Shown: positions 20,870-35,310, numbered from the stretch's first letter. The stretch: DNA of 64,000 bases from Copromyces sp. CBS 386.78 (GCA_030685235.1 MU839197.1:62001-126000), one strand, 5' to 3'. Translations and numbers: made by a program. The notes: generated by a model from the letters alone, not told the origin.

Positions 20870-23800
20870 TAAGCGGACAGCAGATTTAATAGCGGACATT
20901 AGCAAATTCGAAACGGAACTAATAGTATTAAACGCGGTATTTACGGTATTTATCAACACTACAATCGGATTTAGCGAAATAGACTTCAACAATATTAAAT
21001 AACAATTTTATAACCCCTAAGGCAGCGAACAACAACTAGCAGAAAATATTACTACGAACGATAGCCTCGTAAAAGGCCTTATTAGAACATTCAACCAAAA
21101 TACTACCTTACGTAATCGTATTAAATCCCTTCTCTTTAATACTAATCCCAACCCAATCCTTACTCTACATTTAAACTTTAATCCTACGGACTTAACTCTT
21201 ACTAGTAGAACCGTAATAAATATTTCAATTACTACTACCGGAAACCCTACTAATTTAAATAGCGACGGTCCTAATATTTCTACCTATAAAAGGAAACCCC
21301 TCGAACTCCCTAAATAAAATAATTAACCTTATACCTTTTAATTTTACTTTAACTAATTTATCTAAATATATAATACCGATATTAAAGCGGGCTTCCACAC
21401 CAATTATAATACCGCTTAGTCCAAAATCCTTAATACCCTCCCTAATAATAAATAATTACTATTAGAGGGTTTTTAAACTGGTAAAACGATCTACGGAGAA
21501 AAAGACCTAATTAATTTATTTAATTAAATTTAAATTATTTTCGGCTCCTATTAAAACTAAGATACTACTTTTAATAAATTAGTTCGCATACGCTAAAAGA
21601 ATAAAAAACCTTTCGCTACCTTTTTAGCTACCTTTAACGACGAAATATTAAAAGCGGGTAACTACAATTAGAAAAGCTTTACTAAATTAATTTACTTTAA
21701 CTATACCTTCAATTAGAAATTCTATAATAAATTCTTTATAATAGATCTTCTAAAAGATTATTACGGTTACGTAGCTAAAATATAATATTTTACGGTTAAA
21801 TACGAATAAACTTCTAAATTTAAAAAAGATTACTATAAATACTTCTACTCTTAAAAAGGGCACTTCTAAGGTAGTAGTATCTACTTTCCTACTTCTAATA
21901 TTAATATTTAATAATTTAATACTTCCTATTAGTAAATATAGTCTTCCTCTTCTTCTATTAATAATTATCCCTTTAATTATAATAGTAATACTATTATAAA
22001 ATCTACTTAAATTGGCGCATTTAATAAAAGTTGTAGTAATTGGGGGCGAAGCGGTTTAAATTCGGTTAATTCCTCTAAACGTACTAAGTAAATTTTTAAT
22101 AAAAAGCGTTAAAAGCGTAGGGATAATAATTTATATTTCTATTATAAAGTTTTTAATTATCGGGTAAATAATTATCTTTATTTACCTATAATCCCTCCTA
22201 ATAATAATAGTAAGGTTTATATCTAAATAACCGCTACCGAAGTCCCTCCACTCCTAGAAGACGACAATAAATAAAATTCTACTTCTAAATAAAGAAAAAA
22301 ATAATTCTAGAATAAAATCGTGCCCCAAAGCCTAAAAATATATTAAGTAAAGTAGAAAAATTTAAATTAAATTCGTAATTAGAAATAGAACTTATATTAA
22401 TTCTATTTATTATTAACAACTGTAATTTATTTTATACCTTTATTAATAAAGGTTATTAATATTATACTGCAATTAATAAGAAAATTATTAAAAATCTTCG
22501 GATTCTAATTATTCCTATTAAATTTTATTATATTAAGGGAATTTCCGTAATTATAGAAAGAATTACTATTTAAGGTCTTACGTATTTCCTAATAGAAGTT
22601 AATAATTATATTTACCCTATTTATACTTATATTATACTGTTATTAGAATTCCCTATTATTTTAAGGAAGCTTTAATTTAAAATTATATAAACGTATTCTG
22701 TTCCTTACGAAAAGCGACTATATATAAATATTATAAATTATTAAATCCTATACGTAAGTAAAAAATAGGCCCCAAATACGGAATATATTAAAAATATTAA
22801 ATCCGCTATTTATATAACGGCTACTACCTTCGTAAACTATATCCGAAGGATTAAAAAGGAGTACGGGAATAAAATAATAAAAGAGGTTATTTATACTGTA
22901 AGTTTAAAGGACGTCGAAAAGGCCTTACGGCTAAAAAAAATTTATACTGAAGAATAATTTCGGAAGATAATCCTAAAAAAGTATTACAACTTTCTTCCTC
23001 TATAAATAAAGTAAGAAATTAATAAATTTAATCCCTATCGTCCTAAAATTAATTATAAAATTAAAATTAAAAAGGATAAAAATAATAAAGAATTGCTAAT
23101 CCTTTTTAATCTACTTTATAATATAACTTACGAAGAATTGTTAATTTTTAAAAAGATTATTAAAAATTTACTAAATAAGGGTTTTATCTATATTAATAAT
23201 TTAGAAGCGGGAGCCCTAATTCTTTTTATATAAAAGTCGGGCAGCGGATTTCGCTTCTACTATAACTACTATACTTTGAATACTATTATATAAGTAGACT
23301 ATTACCCTTTACTATTTATTAATAAAACGTTCCGCATTTTAAAAGGAATTAAATAGTATACAAAGGTTAACATTGTATAAGTATTCTACAAAATTTAAAT
23401 AATTATAGAAAAAGAATAGAAAATGGTATTTTAAATATAATACAAATTATTCGAATAATTAATTATACCCTTCAAACTAATTAGTATATTAATAATATTC
23501 TAATAATATATTAATTATATCCTTTATAAATATTTTAATAAATTTTATACGGCTTATATAAATAACGTACTTATCTACACCTCAGGCACTAAAAAGGATT
23601 ATAAAACTAAAGTCCGCTTAGTATTAAAGAAGCTCCTTAATGCAAATCTCTATTTAGATTTAAATAAATACGAATTTATAATTAAAAAAATTAAATATTT
23701 TAATTTTATTATTTACGTAAATATCGGAATATAAGATAACCCCGAAAAAATTAAAGTTATCTTCGAATAGTTCCTCCCTAATTCCTAAAAAAGCGTTCGC

Positions 23801-26060
23801 AATTTCCTTAACTTTATTAATTATTATAAAATATTTATACCCCGGTTTTCGAAGGTTGTAGCCCTGTTAATAGCACTTATTAGGAAGGGGGTAACTTTTA
23901 AATAAATTAAAAAGTATAAAAGTACCTTTTAATTACTTAAAATATTATTTATAAAAACCCCGATCTTTATAAAATTTAACCCTAATAAGAAAATATTCTT
24001 AAAAATAAATTATAATAATTTTATATTAAGCGGAGTTATTTCTTAAGAAGTTAATAAATTTAATAAATAAGTCGTTATTAACTATTATTCGCGGAAGTTA
24101 AATGTTATAGAACGGAATTACCTTATTTATAATAAAAAAATATTTATAATTATTAATTACTTAAAATAATAATTAACCGAACTATATAATTATAAATCCT
24201 TTACTATCCTTACTAACTATTGGAATTTAAAATATTTTATAAAAATATAGTAGTTTTTTAAGTAGTAAACCCGTTAGGCCGAATATTTATTTTAATTTAA
24301 TTTTAATATTAAATACTAACTGGGTAAAGAAGGGGTAATTTCTAACGTTTTATCCCGCCGGAAGTAAAATATACTTACTAAATAAAATTTCGAATCCTAC
24401 AATTTATAAATAATACCGGATTCTACTCTTAAATTTTATAACCCCCTTTATATTTCCGCCTCCCAAGTCGTTTATATAGGGAAGGAGGGTATAAAAGTAT
24501 TTAAAAATCCGGATTTATAGTAATTTTAGGATTAAATAGCCCTTAAAAACTCTTTATACTAATAAATTAAAATGGTAATCTAAAATAACGAACGGTACTT
24601 TAATCCTTCTTTAAAATTTAAAATATAAATTACTAATTATAATATTAATTCCTATAACCAATTTTACTATTAGGGCCGCCTTTAAATCCTTAGAATGCCC
24701 GTTTATATTAAATCCGACTTTATTAACCTTTCGGACTAATCTTAATAATTTAATACCTTCCGTACAATTCTTATTTAAATTATTTATAATTCCTATATTT
24801 TCGGCTACTTAAGAAGAAAAAATACTATAATAATATTTATCTAATACTTTTACTAACTACTCCTAAGAATTTATATTCGGTAATTCTTCTACAACTATTA
24901 TACCTATAATTTTATAAAAGTTTAAAGAAAGTAAAAATGGGGTTTCCTAAAATTACTACTAATCCTAGAATAATTTAATAGAAAAATCCAAATAGATTTT
25001 ATTACGGACCTCCTAAATTCGAATAGCAATACTTATTTTTAGGTTATTAAGGACCGGTTTAATAAAAACGTTATCCTTAAACCTATATTATCTATAGATA
25101 TTAAATTCTATATAGAATAATTTTTATAATATTTTATTAAGTATTATAATATCTTTAGATTTATCGTTAATAATTGTAATTCTAATTAAATAAGCCGCTT
25201 TTAAGCGAAGCTTTATAAATTCTTTAATATTAAATAATTCTTTAATACTATTTACTACCCCTAAACTAATAATAACCCTAAATAAATAAATTAAAAAATT
25301 TATACTTACTTTCGAATAATCGTTAATTATATCTAAAATAATTAAGATAAATAATATTTAATAGTTTAATTAACTATTAATAACTCTATTAATACTTTAA
25401 TTAATATAAGCCCCTTCTTTACTACCTATAAATTTAATATAGAATTACCAATTTCTATTACTAAAAAGTCTATAAATAGACCCCCGTTCCTCTCCTCCGA
25501 AAAACGAATTTATTAATTCGTTAAAAAATTATAGTAAATTACGGACTTATATTAAATTACTATAGCGGTAGCTATTTAATAATAAAAGAAATTCGCTAAC
25601 CAATATCGTTAACTAGCTAAACGTTTTTAAATAAGGGATAAAATTTAATTTAACTTTAAGAACTATAGTACTAACCGCCTTAAAAAAAAATTAAATTAAT
25701 TGTATACAAAATATATAATTTTAAAAGTCCTATTTCTATACGTTATAAAATTCTTTAACCTCCTTCAAATTATTTATAACGTCTTTTATATAAACCTTCT
25801 ATAGCGGGCCGCCTAAAATCCGCTATTAAAATAGAAGGTTACTAATAATTAACCGCCCGCTATAAAAGTCGAAGGGGAATTTAAATAATAGGTTAAAGAA
25901 ATACTCTATATATATACGAACTGTAAGCGAAGGGGACTTATTTATAAAATATTAATTAAATAAAAAGGATACTGTAATCTTATTTAGGAACCCCTAAAGG
26001 AGTTTAAAAAAACGAAAACCCTTAACGAATTTGAAAATAAGTATAGAACGGTGGATACTA
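20870..26060 (+). pseudogene. gypsy A gag-pol remnant
   Basis: A broken frame can be followed through the plus strand. The gag zinc knuckle at 22134-22175 reads YFYYKVFNYRVNNY, a CX2CX4HX4C box in which each Cys and His codon became TAT. Reverse transcriptase runs from about 23.05 kb (IKNLLNKGFIYINN) and its active site at 23555-23566 reads YINN instead of YxDD. RNase H follows (IERNYLIYNKK, then a broken ELYNYKSF). The integrase core near 25.0-25.35 kb shows IDFITDL, VNNCNSN and YYP.TNN where ID, DRGSQ and YHPQTDG are usual. A chromodomain near 25.88-26.05 kb shows KGY and .EPLKEF. All internal stops read are TAA or TAG. Confidence 0.85.
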
Positions 26061-26466
26061 ATAACGGACTAATTAATTAATAAATTAAAAATTTTCCCCT
26101 AAAGGATTTTACGAATAGAGTGAAATAAATTAATTATAAAATTATAGGAGAAGAATCGATAAATAATACTAAAAAAAGTTTAAAATTAATTAGGGCGAAG
26201 CCCCGAATATAGTAAATATCTTTTATTATTTTATTACTTAATAAATCCTTTATAATTTAATTAATATTAATTTCTATCTTCCTTCCTCTAATTATATTTA
26301 TATTGGTAATAGTATATAAATTATATGGAATAGAACGAATATTTTTAGCGTAAAGCGGAGAAAATAAAAATAATAGAGGGTAAATTCCGTTAAACGGGTG
26401 AACGTTAAAGGGTAAATAAGTAATATTTTATTACGAAAGCCTATTAAAGCCTAAGGTTTTTTTAAA

Positions 26467-26950
26467 CTATTTAGCGGCGGCGCCGCCGTAAATACGCGCC
26501 TAACGCTTAAAAGCGGCGGAAGACCTAATAATATTTTTAATAACGGTAGTAAGAGTAGCGGGAATAGTAATAGCGGGGGCAAAGGAAGTAATAATAAGAG
26601 CGGCGGGAATAATAATAGTAAGGGTAGGGGAGGAAGTAATAATAGCGGCGGCTTTCTCTTCGCATTCCTTTTAATCGTTATAAACAATTATTATATTATC
26701 GAAATCGTACTAAATAATAGTATTAGCAACCTACTTAATAAACCCTATACGTTCTTTAAGGGCCGCTACCCTCCCTTTAAATTTAATAAATTCGGCTACT
26801 TAATTTTTAAAAATTTAGATTTCGGTAAATAAAGAAAATAACGGACCTTCGAATTTAATAGAGGGAGACCGTTAATAGGCCGTAATAAATTCGGATTTAA
26901 TTCGAATTTAAAAATTATTAGCGGAGGTAGTAAATATAAAAACGGATTAA
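26467..26950 (-). pseudogene. possible decayed antisense frame in gypsy A
   Basis: Downstream of the chromodomain the minus strand carries a frame whose interruptions are all TAA/TAG. It reads as a Lys/Glu-rich segment (VAEFIKFKGRVAALKERIGFIK) followed by an Ala/Pro/Thr/Ile-rich tail. A neighbouring minus frame (26451-26687) is fully open but Leu/Pro-rich and starts at an in-frame Met. It could be an accessory antisense gene of the element or a compositional accident in the GC-richer trinucleotide-like stretch. No homologue is recognised. Confidence 0.35.
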
Positions 26951-27985
26951 GTAAGAAAGGAAAAATTTACGTAAGGATATTAATATCTTCGGCTTCCTTT
27001 ATAATTATTAAATAATTAAGCGTTTTAAAAGTAGCGATAAATAATTCGCGTTTAGGACCCGGAACGTACTTAACTGTATATTAAGCAATAAAAAACTTCT
27101 AAATTTATTTTAACGTCGGTTTATAAGGTTTTTTAGTGTATTAGTACGCTAAATATATAGTAGCCGTATTATTAACGGCGGGAATAATATAATTATACTT
27201 ATTAATTAAATAATATACGTACTAATTTAAAAGTAAGGCGGTAGTAGCGGTAACGGCGGCGGTAATAGTAGCCTTAATAGTAGTCTCTTTACCGATATTA
27301 GTAATAGTAGTATTCGGGCGGGCTTAGACTGGCTTAAGGATAATTCGGCGGCGAAGCGCGGGGGAAGGGGTTAATAGAGCGGAGGACGATAATTAATATA
27401 ATTACTACTATATATAACGAAATTATTAGAACTCTAAAAAGTTTTATATTATATTGGGGGTAGGGGTGAAATTAAATATTTTAGAAATTATAATAAATTA
27501 AATTAGGAAGTTAGTAAATAAATAATATAAAAACGGGGTAAAATTAACGAATAATATAGTAGTAATTACGGGGATATAATAATAAATAGGAGAAAGAAGT
27601 AATAAGAGGGGGTAATAATTATAATAATCGTACTAGGAAGTTGAATAATAGGGGGGAGGATATTTATAATGCAATATAATAATAATTAAAGGAGGAAAGA
27701 GGAAAAAGAGGGAGAGAGGGAGAGAAATTTGTAAATAAATAGGATATATACTACGCGACCAAAAAAAAGGCTTATCGTCTAATATTTAAAATATATGTAA
27801 TTTATTACAATTATATATTTAGCTATCTAATTGGAAGAGGGGGGGGCTAATATTATAGGGCTAATACCCGTAGTTATATACTTAGTAATCGCTAGGCGAA
27901 CTGCCGTGCCGGCAACGCTACCGTACTAGTAACCCCCCATAGCCCGTATACCTATACGTCCCTTAAAAAGGACAGCTAACCAGCC

Positions 27986-28240
27986 TATTATAGGGTTAGA
28001 CCTGTAATATACTATGCTGCACTAACTATACATATGCTGTGCCGACCAGAGCCCAGAGCTCTAGCCACGCACATATCATCGTTACGTGCAGCCTTACGTG
28101 CCTACGTACGGTCTATTCTATAGGGTTCTCACCTATATATAGCTAAACCTCCGCGCACACTTCCTTTCTCTCCTCCTTTCTCCTCATACAATAACATATA
28201 TTTTATTATACCCCCTACGGTACTATTTCGCCCCGTAATA
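27986..28240 (+). repeat. gypsy B 5' LTR
   Basis: 255 bp. It contains a TATATATAGC box and a short CTTTCTCTCC pyrimidine tract near its end, plausible promoter and leader parts, and matches the 3' copy except for transitions. Confidence 0.92.
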
Positions 28241-28399
28241 ATTTATTGCATTTGACTATTGCGCTGCGCGCGCTTATTTAATAAGAGGAAGATTACTCGC
28301 ATTTTAATCGCGGCAATTAGCAATTAAGATTCGACCCTGCGCATTCCCGACCTCGAATTACAAACCTAACCGTTGAACTAAATAAAATACTAAAACGAA

Positions 28400-31300
28400 T
28401 ATTATTAAAATTGTTCGTATTCTTTCTCCTTTATACTTATTAAAGTATATTTAATTTAGCGATTAATATTTAATTCTATTACTCCCTAAACCTAGCCCGT
28501 AACCGATAATTTTATCGCTATTATAATTATTAGCGCTATTATAATAGCTGCTAGCTTAAAATATTAAGACGATTTAACGGTTTTCGTTTAAGTATTCGAG
28601 GGCTTCTATTATTAAGAGATTAAAGTTTTAATCCCTATTTTTTAAGTATATAATTTTATTAACCTTTCCGTTTTTTAAGCCTTCTTCTCCGTTTTCTATC
28701 GCTTACTCTACGACGACGTAATTATAGTCCGAGCCGACGTTTACAATTTTGAGGAAGATTTTATTATAGTTAGAAAGGAAGTTATTTATTTATATATTCG
28801 TATTAAGGATTTTAATTACGAAATTACCTATAAAGAAAGTAATATCGCGATTATTTATACTTAATATTTATTCGCCGTTTAGGTTAGCGTAAAGGATTAC
28901 TAAAATTAAATTAGATCGTTCTATAAATAGATTACTACTCTCAAAAAGGAGCTTAGCGATTTCTATATAGTATTTGCGGCCGCTTTTTAATTTTAGAAGG
29001 ACCGTTATTAAAAAATCTTTCTTAACTTTCGCGCCTAGTTCCTAAAAAATAGCCCGGTTCCCTTATCCCTTAGTTTAACCCCTTTACCTCTTAGTATATT
29101 TAGTAATCCCAATAATAATGAGAAAGTCTTTTCGCACCGCTATCAAAGTCTATTCGCACCGCCGTCCAAAATGAAAATTTAAAGTTACTCTACCAAAATA
29201 AGAGCCTATAGCCTCAAAGTAGGCTTGGAATTTTTGTAATTTTTTACTCTATTTAATGGGGCCTAAACCGGCCCTTAGATACTGCCGCAGCATTTAGACC
29301 TATTAATAGTTTAAAGAAAAGAAAAACTTACTTTGGAATTTCTTATATTTCTTAAAATAGTAAATAGGAAAGGGGGTGGAGGGGTTAGTAAGTATTTTAT
29401 AATAGAGAAAGTCTTACGGAACATAAAAATACTATTTTTATATTTGGAGGTTACTATTTGCTTAAGTTATACTTTATTAATGTTTTGAACGGCGGTGCGA
29501 ATAGACTTTAATGGCGGTGCGAAAAGACTTTCTCATAATAATAATAATATAATAAATATTAATGAGAATAATAATAACTATAGGTCGGTATTACGTATTA
29601 TAATTACCCCCGCCTTTAATAATAAAGGATTATTAATCGAATATACTACTAAATATTACGCTTAGTATATATATATAAAGTTTATTTAGGTAGATAAGTT
29701 TAAAATTTTTGCCGACGAGCGCTCTAAATTTTCTTTTATTGCCCGTTCTATTGAGGGCGTCCCGTTCGAAACTATTAAAATTAAATTGAATAAGGCTATC
29801 TTCGGCGAATTTTGTAAATAAGTTATAACTTTCAAATTAGTTAACGAATTAAATAAAAAGTATAATAATATTAACGTCGTCGTCGAATCCTACTGCGCCC
29901 TCGAAGATTTTAAAATATTTAAGGGTATAAAATAGACCGACTTTAAGGAAAAATTTATTATATTCGTCGATAAATATAAATTCAATAATAATATAAAAAT
30001 TTATTACCTCCGTTAGAAGATTAACGACCGCGTTCGTTTCGCCTTTTCCTACTAACGTCCTTAGCCTACCGACAATAAATTTAACGAATAGTTTAAAGCC
30101 GCTTATAATTTTATTAAAGTATTAGAAGATAAGGATTAGCGTAAGAAATAGACTAACTTATTTTATAAAGTTAATACAATTAATACTTTTATTCCTATTA
30201 ATCGTTCTAATATTTCCGTAATTAAAACAATTATTAATTAAAGCGGCGATACGATGGACCTTAACGTTATAATTGAAATAGATATTTAAATATTTTGTAT
30301 AATCGAGGTTAGCGTTTTTAAATATCGTATAAAAATAGGCATTTATACCCGCTATAGAAGGCCCGGCTATTATTTTATTAATTATTACGCCCGCGTTAAT
30401 TTTAAAAAGGAAGTTAAACCCTATAATAATTATAATAAAGGCTACGGCGGTAACGTTAGTAATATTGGTAATATTGGTAACGGTAGTAATAACTATAATA
30501 ATAGCGGTAATAACGGTATTTCTAATAACGGAAGTAACAGTAATTATAATAATAATAGCGGCGGTAATAATAATAGTAGTAATTAATAATAGCCCGCCTA
30601 GGGCTAATATAGTTATAGATAGTAGTATTCTAATTATGGTAACGGATATTATATTAACGTTATAAACCCTAATATAGGTATAGGAGCTCTAACCCCTAAT
30701 ATTCCGGCTCCCGGCTACTATAACCCTATTCCCGCTTATTAGCCTAGCTTTATTAGCCCGGTTATAGAAGACGAAAATAGTTCTATTTTAGGCTAGGGAA
30801 ATATATAGCCTCCTAATTAAATCGCGCTTGGAAATACGAATCTAACGAATATAGAGGAGATAATAGGACCGTCCTTATATAGTTAAATATTATTAAAATA
30901 AATAGATTTTTAGTAGATAGCCGTTATAAATACTTTAATTTATCAAATCTTTTTATTTATTTGTTTTGCGGATTACGTAAATTATATTGCATTACTTTCG
31001 TTAATAGCGGATATACCGCCCTTAATTTTATTAATTATTATTTCGTTTACTATTATTATTTCCCTTTTCTTCTATTCGCCGTCCCTAAGTTATTGTATTT
31101 CGTTAATAGCTAGGCTAAGGGTAGTATTACCTACTTCTCTAAATTTATAATATAGGTAGGAGTTTATTATAAAATTATTAATCTATTAATCTATAATTTA
31201 ATTAAAAATAATTCCGTTATTTTGGGTTACCTGTAGCTCGTTTATTACGCCCTAAGTATTAATTAGCTTAATAATTCTCTTTAATTTAATTCTACTTATA

Positions 31301-34300
31301 AATAATATAGTTATTTCTTACCCGGGGTTTTAAATTATACCGCTCTATTTTCGAACCGCTACTTTATAATTCTACGATTATTAGTTTAGTATTCGTACTA
31401 GAGCCTATTGGTAAAGGATGTAGAAAACGAAGGCGAGTTTAGTTAAAGAGAGGTAGAAATTATTAAACGATTATTAATTTCCGCTATAGTTAGGTGAATT
31501 ATTCGTCAATAATTCTATTATTTTAAATATAGGATTATTAACCGATTAAGTACTATTCCGTTCGGGAAAGTGAAAGGCGGTAGTACAATTATACTATTAG
31601 CCTTACCCCTAGTATTTCTTTTAATACCCTACCCGGCGCCTTGCTGTTAGGCCGGCGGTATAAGGACTTTTGCAGCGGATTATTGCGTCCTAGTTTAATT
31701 CTATAGTATTCTAATTAGTTTTATTAACCCTAACGATATTAAAGAATTCTTTACTATTACTTTTAATTAATTAGCGGAAATTTATAAATTCCTAATTATC
31801 TGTACAATTCGGGCTAATTTAGACGAAGATATCTGTAAATTAATTAAAGAAAATAAGAAATTAGAAAAAGAAGGGTTTATTTTAGACTTTTAAAATATAA
31901 GTAATAACTTTACGCTAAATATAGTAGTAGAAATATTATTAAATAAAGGTTAACGTTTTAAATATTTTTTCGGTAATAAATATTATTATTAAATTAATAT
32001 TTTAGTAGGAGACGGGGACGAAGTTGCTTTGAAGGCCGTAAAGGTTTTTAATTTTATTAAAATTAATAGTACCGATAACGATTTTCCCCGTTGTAAAGAT
32101 ATAATTAATAAGTATTTTATAGTAAATAGTATCGCTATTAATAAGATTACGTTTGAAAATATAGTACAATTTTATAAAAAAGCTAATAAACTTCCTAAAA
32201 CGGTCGTAGAAATTTAAATTAAATTCTTGCGATAATATTAGTATTATATATAAACCTTTATATAAGAGGGAGCGGATATTTTTCCTCCTTATAGGGTATA
32301 TAATTTGAAGATCGAACTTTGTCCGGGAGTAACCCTTCCCGCTTTTTACGGGCGTATGTTTAATTTTGACGAATTTAATGTTATTAAAAAATAAGTCGAT
32401 AATATACTTTAAAAGAAATTTATTAAGCCTTTATAATTAAAGGCTTTAACCCCTCTATTCCTTATTAAAAAGTTGGGAAGTAGAGTCCGTATTTACGTTA
32501 ATTACTATAATATTAATAATATTACCTTTAAGTCCCGTTATCCCTTCCCGTTTATTAAAAAAACCTTTAATATAATTTGCCGTATTAAAATTTTTACGAA
32601 ATTCGATATAATTATTATTTTTAATTATATCCGTATTAAATAAGGATATAAATAGCTTATTACTTTTATAACCCGATTTAGCCTATTTAAATCCTTAATT
32701 ATTCCTTTTAGCTTATAAAGCGCCCTAAATATATTTTAGAATTATATTAATAATATCCTATATAATATTCTCGATATTTACGCGATTATCTACTTTAATA
32801 ATATCTTTATTTATTTTAATAATATTAAAGATTATAAGTAGTATATTAATAATATTTTCGATAAGTTAGCGAAAGCGGGCTTTAATATTAATATTAATAA
32901 GTACGAATTCTATATAATAAGAACGAAATATTTGGATTTAATTATTATATTTAGAAGTATTAAAATAGATTTAAAAAAGGTTAAAGCTATTATAAATTAA
33001 TAAGTATTAGAATTAAAGAAGTTTTTATAGTCTTTCTTAGGCTTTACGAACTTCTACCGACGGTTTATAAAAGATTTTTCGATAATAGTTATTCCGTTTT
33101 ACGAATTTACGAAGAAAGATGTTAAATAGTCTTAGGACGATTGTTATTAGGTTGTTTTCGAGGCTTTTAAATAGGCGTTTATTAGTAGACCCGTACTTAA
33201 AATTTATAATTAGATTAAAAAGACTGTAGTCGAAATAGACGCTTCTAATTGGGCTACGGGTAGTACCCTTTCCTAATATAGAGACAATAGTATTTTTTAC
33301 TTTATCGCTTACTTTTCGGCTAAATATAGCTCTTAAGAATATAATTACGATATATATAATAAAGAGTTATTTGTAATTATTAAGGCGTTAGAGGAGTGGA
33401 GGCCGGAATTCGAAGGAATTTAATAGCTATTCGATATTCTAACGGATTATAAAAATCTCTAGATATTTACAATTAATAAGTAGTTAATTTAGCGGTATAT
33501 ATGTTGGTTTTAATTCCTATCCCGGTTTAACTTCCTAATTAAATATACGTTAAATTTGAAAAACCTCCGCCCAAATACTTTAAATCGCAAATTTAACGAC
33601 CGCCTAAATAGCGAAGAAGATAATTGTTTAATCGCCCGTAAGAGGGCCTTACTAGATCCGTTTTAATTCGAAGAAAGTTATTTTAAATTTAAAAATCCGG
33701 CGGTAAGTTTCTTTCTATATTTATTAGGCCTAAATAATTTAGACTTTTAATTAATTAATAATTTTATTTATATAAATTACGAAATTTCCGTTTTCTTATA
33801 AGAATTAGTTTCCTCCTTTACTAGCGGAGCCTATTAATAGCCTATTATTATTAAGAAGGTTTTTTATAGGGCCTTTTTAAAATATTATATTATTAATAGT
33901 TATTATAAAATAGCGTAACCGAATTATTGTTAATCCCTACAATAAGAATTTCCAATTCTAATTTATTAATTGCTAATATAATTCCCCGGGCGCTGGTTAT
34001 TTAAGTTATAATGCTATATATAAATTCTTATAACGCGATTTCTATTAAGAAGGGATATATAACGACGTATACCTTTTTTATAAGGGTTATTTACTTTACG
34101 TAAATACAAAATCCTTAAAAAAAGGTTCGGCCAATTATTTTAAATTAATTATAATTACTTTTATACTATACACCGATATTTTAATTGACTATATTACGCT
34201 ACTATTATTAAATACTTATTTGGGCTAGATTTTCAAGTATATTATTATTATCGTTAATTAATTTACTAAAATACAGTACTATATTCCGATAATAATTTTA

Positions 34301-35310
34301 AAAGCGGAAGAATTAGCGGATAAATTTATTAATTATATTTATTCGATATACGGTTTTTTAAATAGTATATTCTCTAATAGAGGTACCTAATTCGTTTTAC
34401 GGTTTTAATTTACCCTTTATAAACGGTTATCTATAATTCGTAAATTTATTTCCGCTTTCTACCCTTAAACAAATACTTAGACCGAACGTATTAATATAGA
34501 GATAAAATAATTTTTAAAAATTTATATTAATTAAATATAAACGGATTAGGTAAAGTGGCTACTACTCGCAGAATTCGCTAATAATAATACCATCTTATTA
34601 TTAATAGGGATTTTACTATTTTTCACTAATTATAATTATTACCCGCACATAAGTATAGAACTTCGTACCTTACTGCCGCTAAACTTTTCCCTAATTTAAT
34701 TTAAAGAGTACTATAAAACTAACGAACTAGTAGATCGCTTCTAGTAAATTTAGGACTTCGCTATCCAATAATCGCAGTATATATAGGAACGATACGAAAA
34801 TAACGCTAATAAAAAACGGGTCGACTCTATTAAATATTATATTAATAATATAATTTTATTCAATACTATAAATTTCGCAAACGGCCGCCTATACGCGAAA
34901 TTTTGCCCCCGCTAGGAAAGCCCCTTTAAAGTCGTCCGTACTAAATTATATATAGTATATTTCGCCCTCCCGTCCAATATAAAATACTTACTAATTTTCT
35001 ATATTTCTATAATATAATTTTAATCTGGTTAAAGTTTTTTAAGCTAGCTTACTATAATAGATATCTAAATTAACAAAGGACGGGTTATAATACGTATTAA
35101 TAATTAGGAGGAATACGAAGAATAAATATTCGAACGTTTTATAAATTGCTAGTAAATAAGTAATAATAAGTATTAGAAGTACAAAATTAAATAAAAGACC
35201 GGTAATCCTACTTAGGAACCTATTAATAACGTTATTAATTGTAAATACTATTTTCAATAGTTCTACCGCGAATACCCAGATAAATTAATTCCCCCAGAAG
35301 TTTAAAGAAT
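28400..35310 (+). pseudogene. gypsy B gag-pol remnant
   Basis: The gag zinc knuckle at 30344-30385 reads YTRYRRPGYYFINY, a CX2CX4HX4C box with Cys and His codons turned to TAT, followed by an Asn/Ser/Gly-rich tail (30.42-30.59 kb). Reverse transcriptase is followed from about 32.29 kb; the active site at 32791-32802 reads YFNN instead of YxDD, preceded by FSLFKSLIIPFSL. The integrase core lies near 34.2-34.5 kb (SNRGT.FVLRF and SAFYP.TNT.TERIN). A chromodomain-like end with .EPINNV lies near 35.1-35.3 kb. The gag part is interrupted by a foldback element. All frames are broken by TAA/TAG. Confidence 0.85.
29119..29535. mobile_element. 417-bp foldback/MITE inside gypsy B gag
   Basis: The left end TGAGAAAGTCTTTTCGCACC is matched by its reverse complement at the right end; the inverted repeats extend about 50 bp with few mismatches. 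Each arm holds two copies of AAAGTCT(T/A)TTCGCACCGC, so the arm has an internal direct repeat. The target lies in an AAT-rich stretch, so the duplication cannot be sized. The element keeps CA and TG dinucleotides although the host around it has almost none. No coding frame is present. Superfamily is unassigned; TA-type insertion is possible. Confidence 0.85.
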
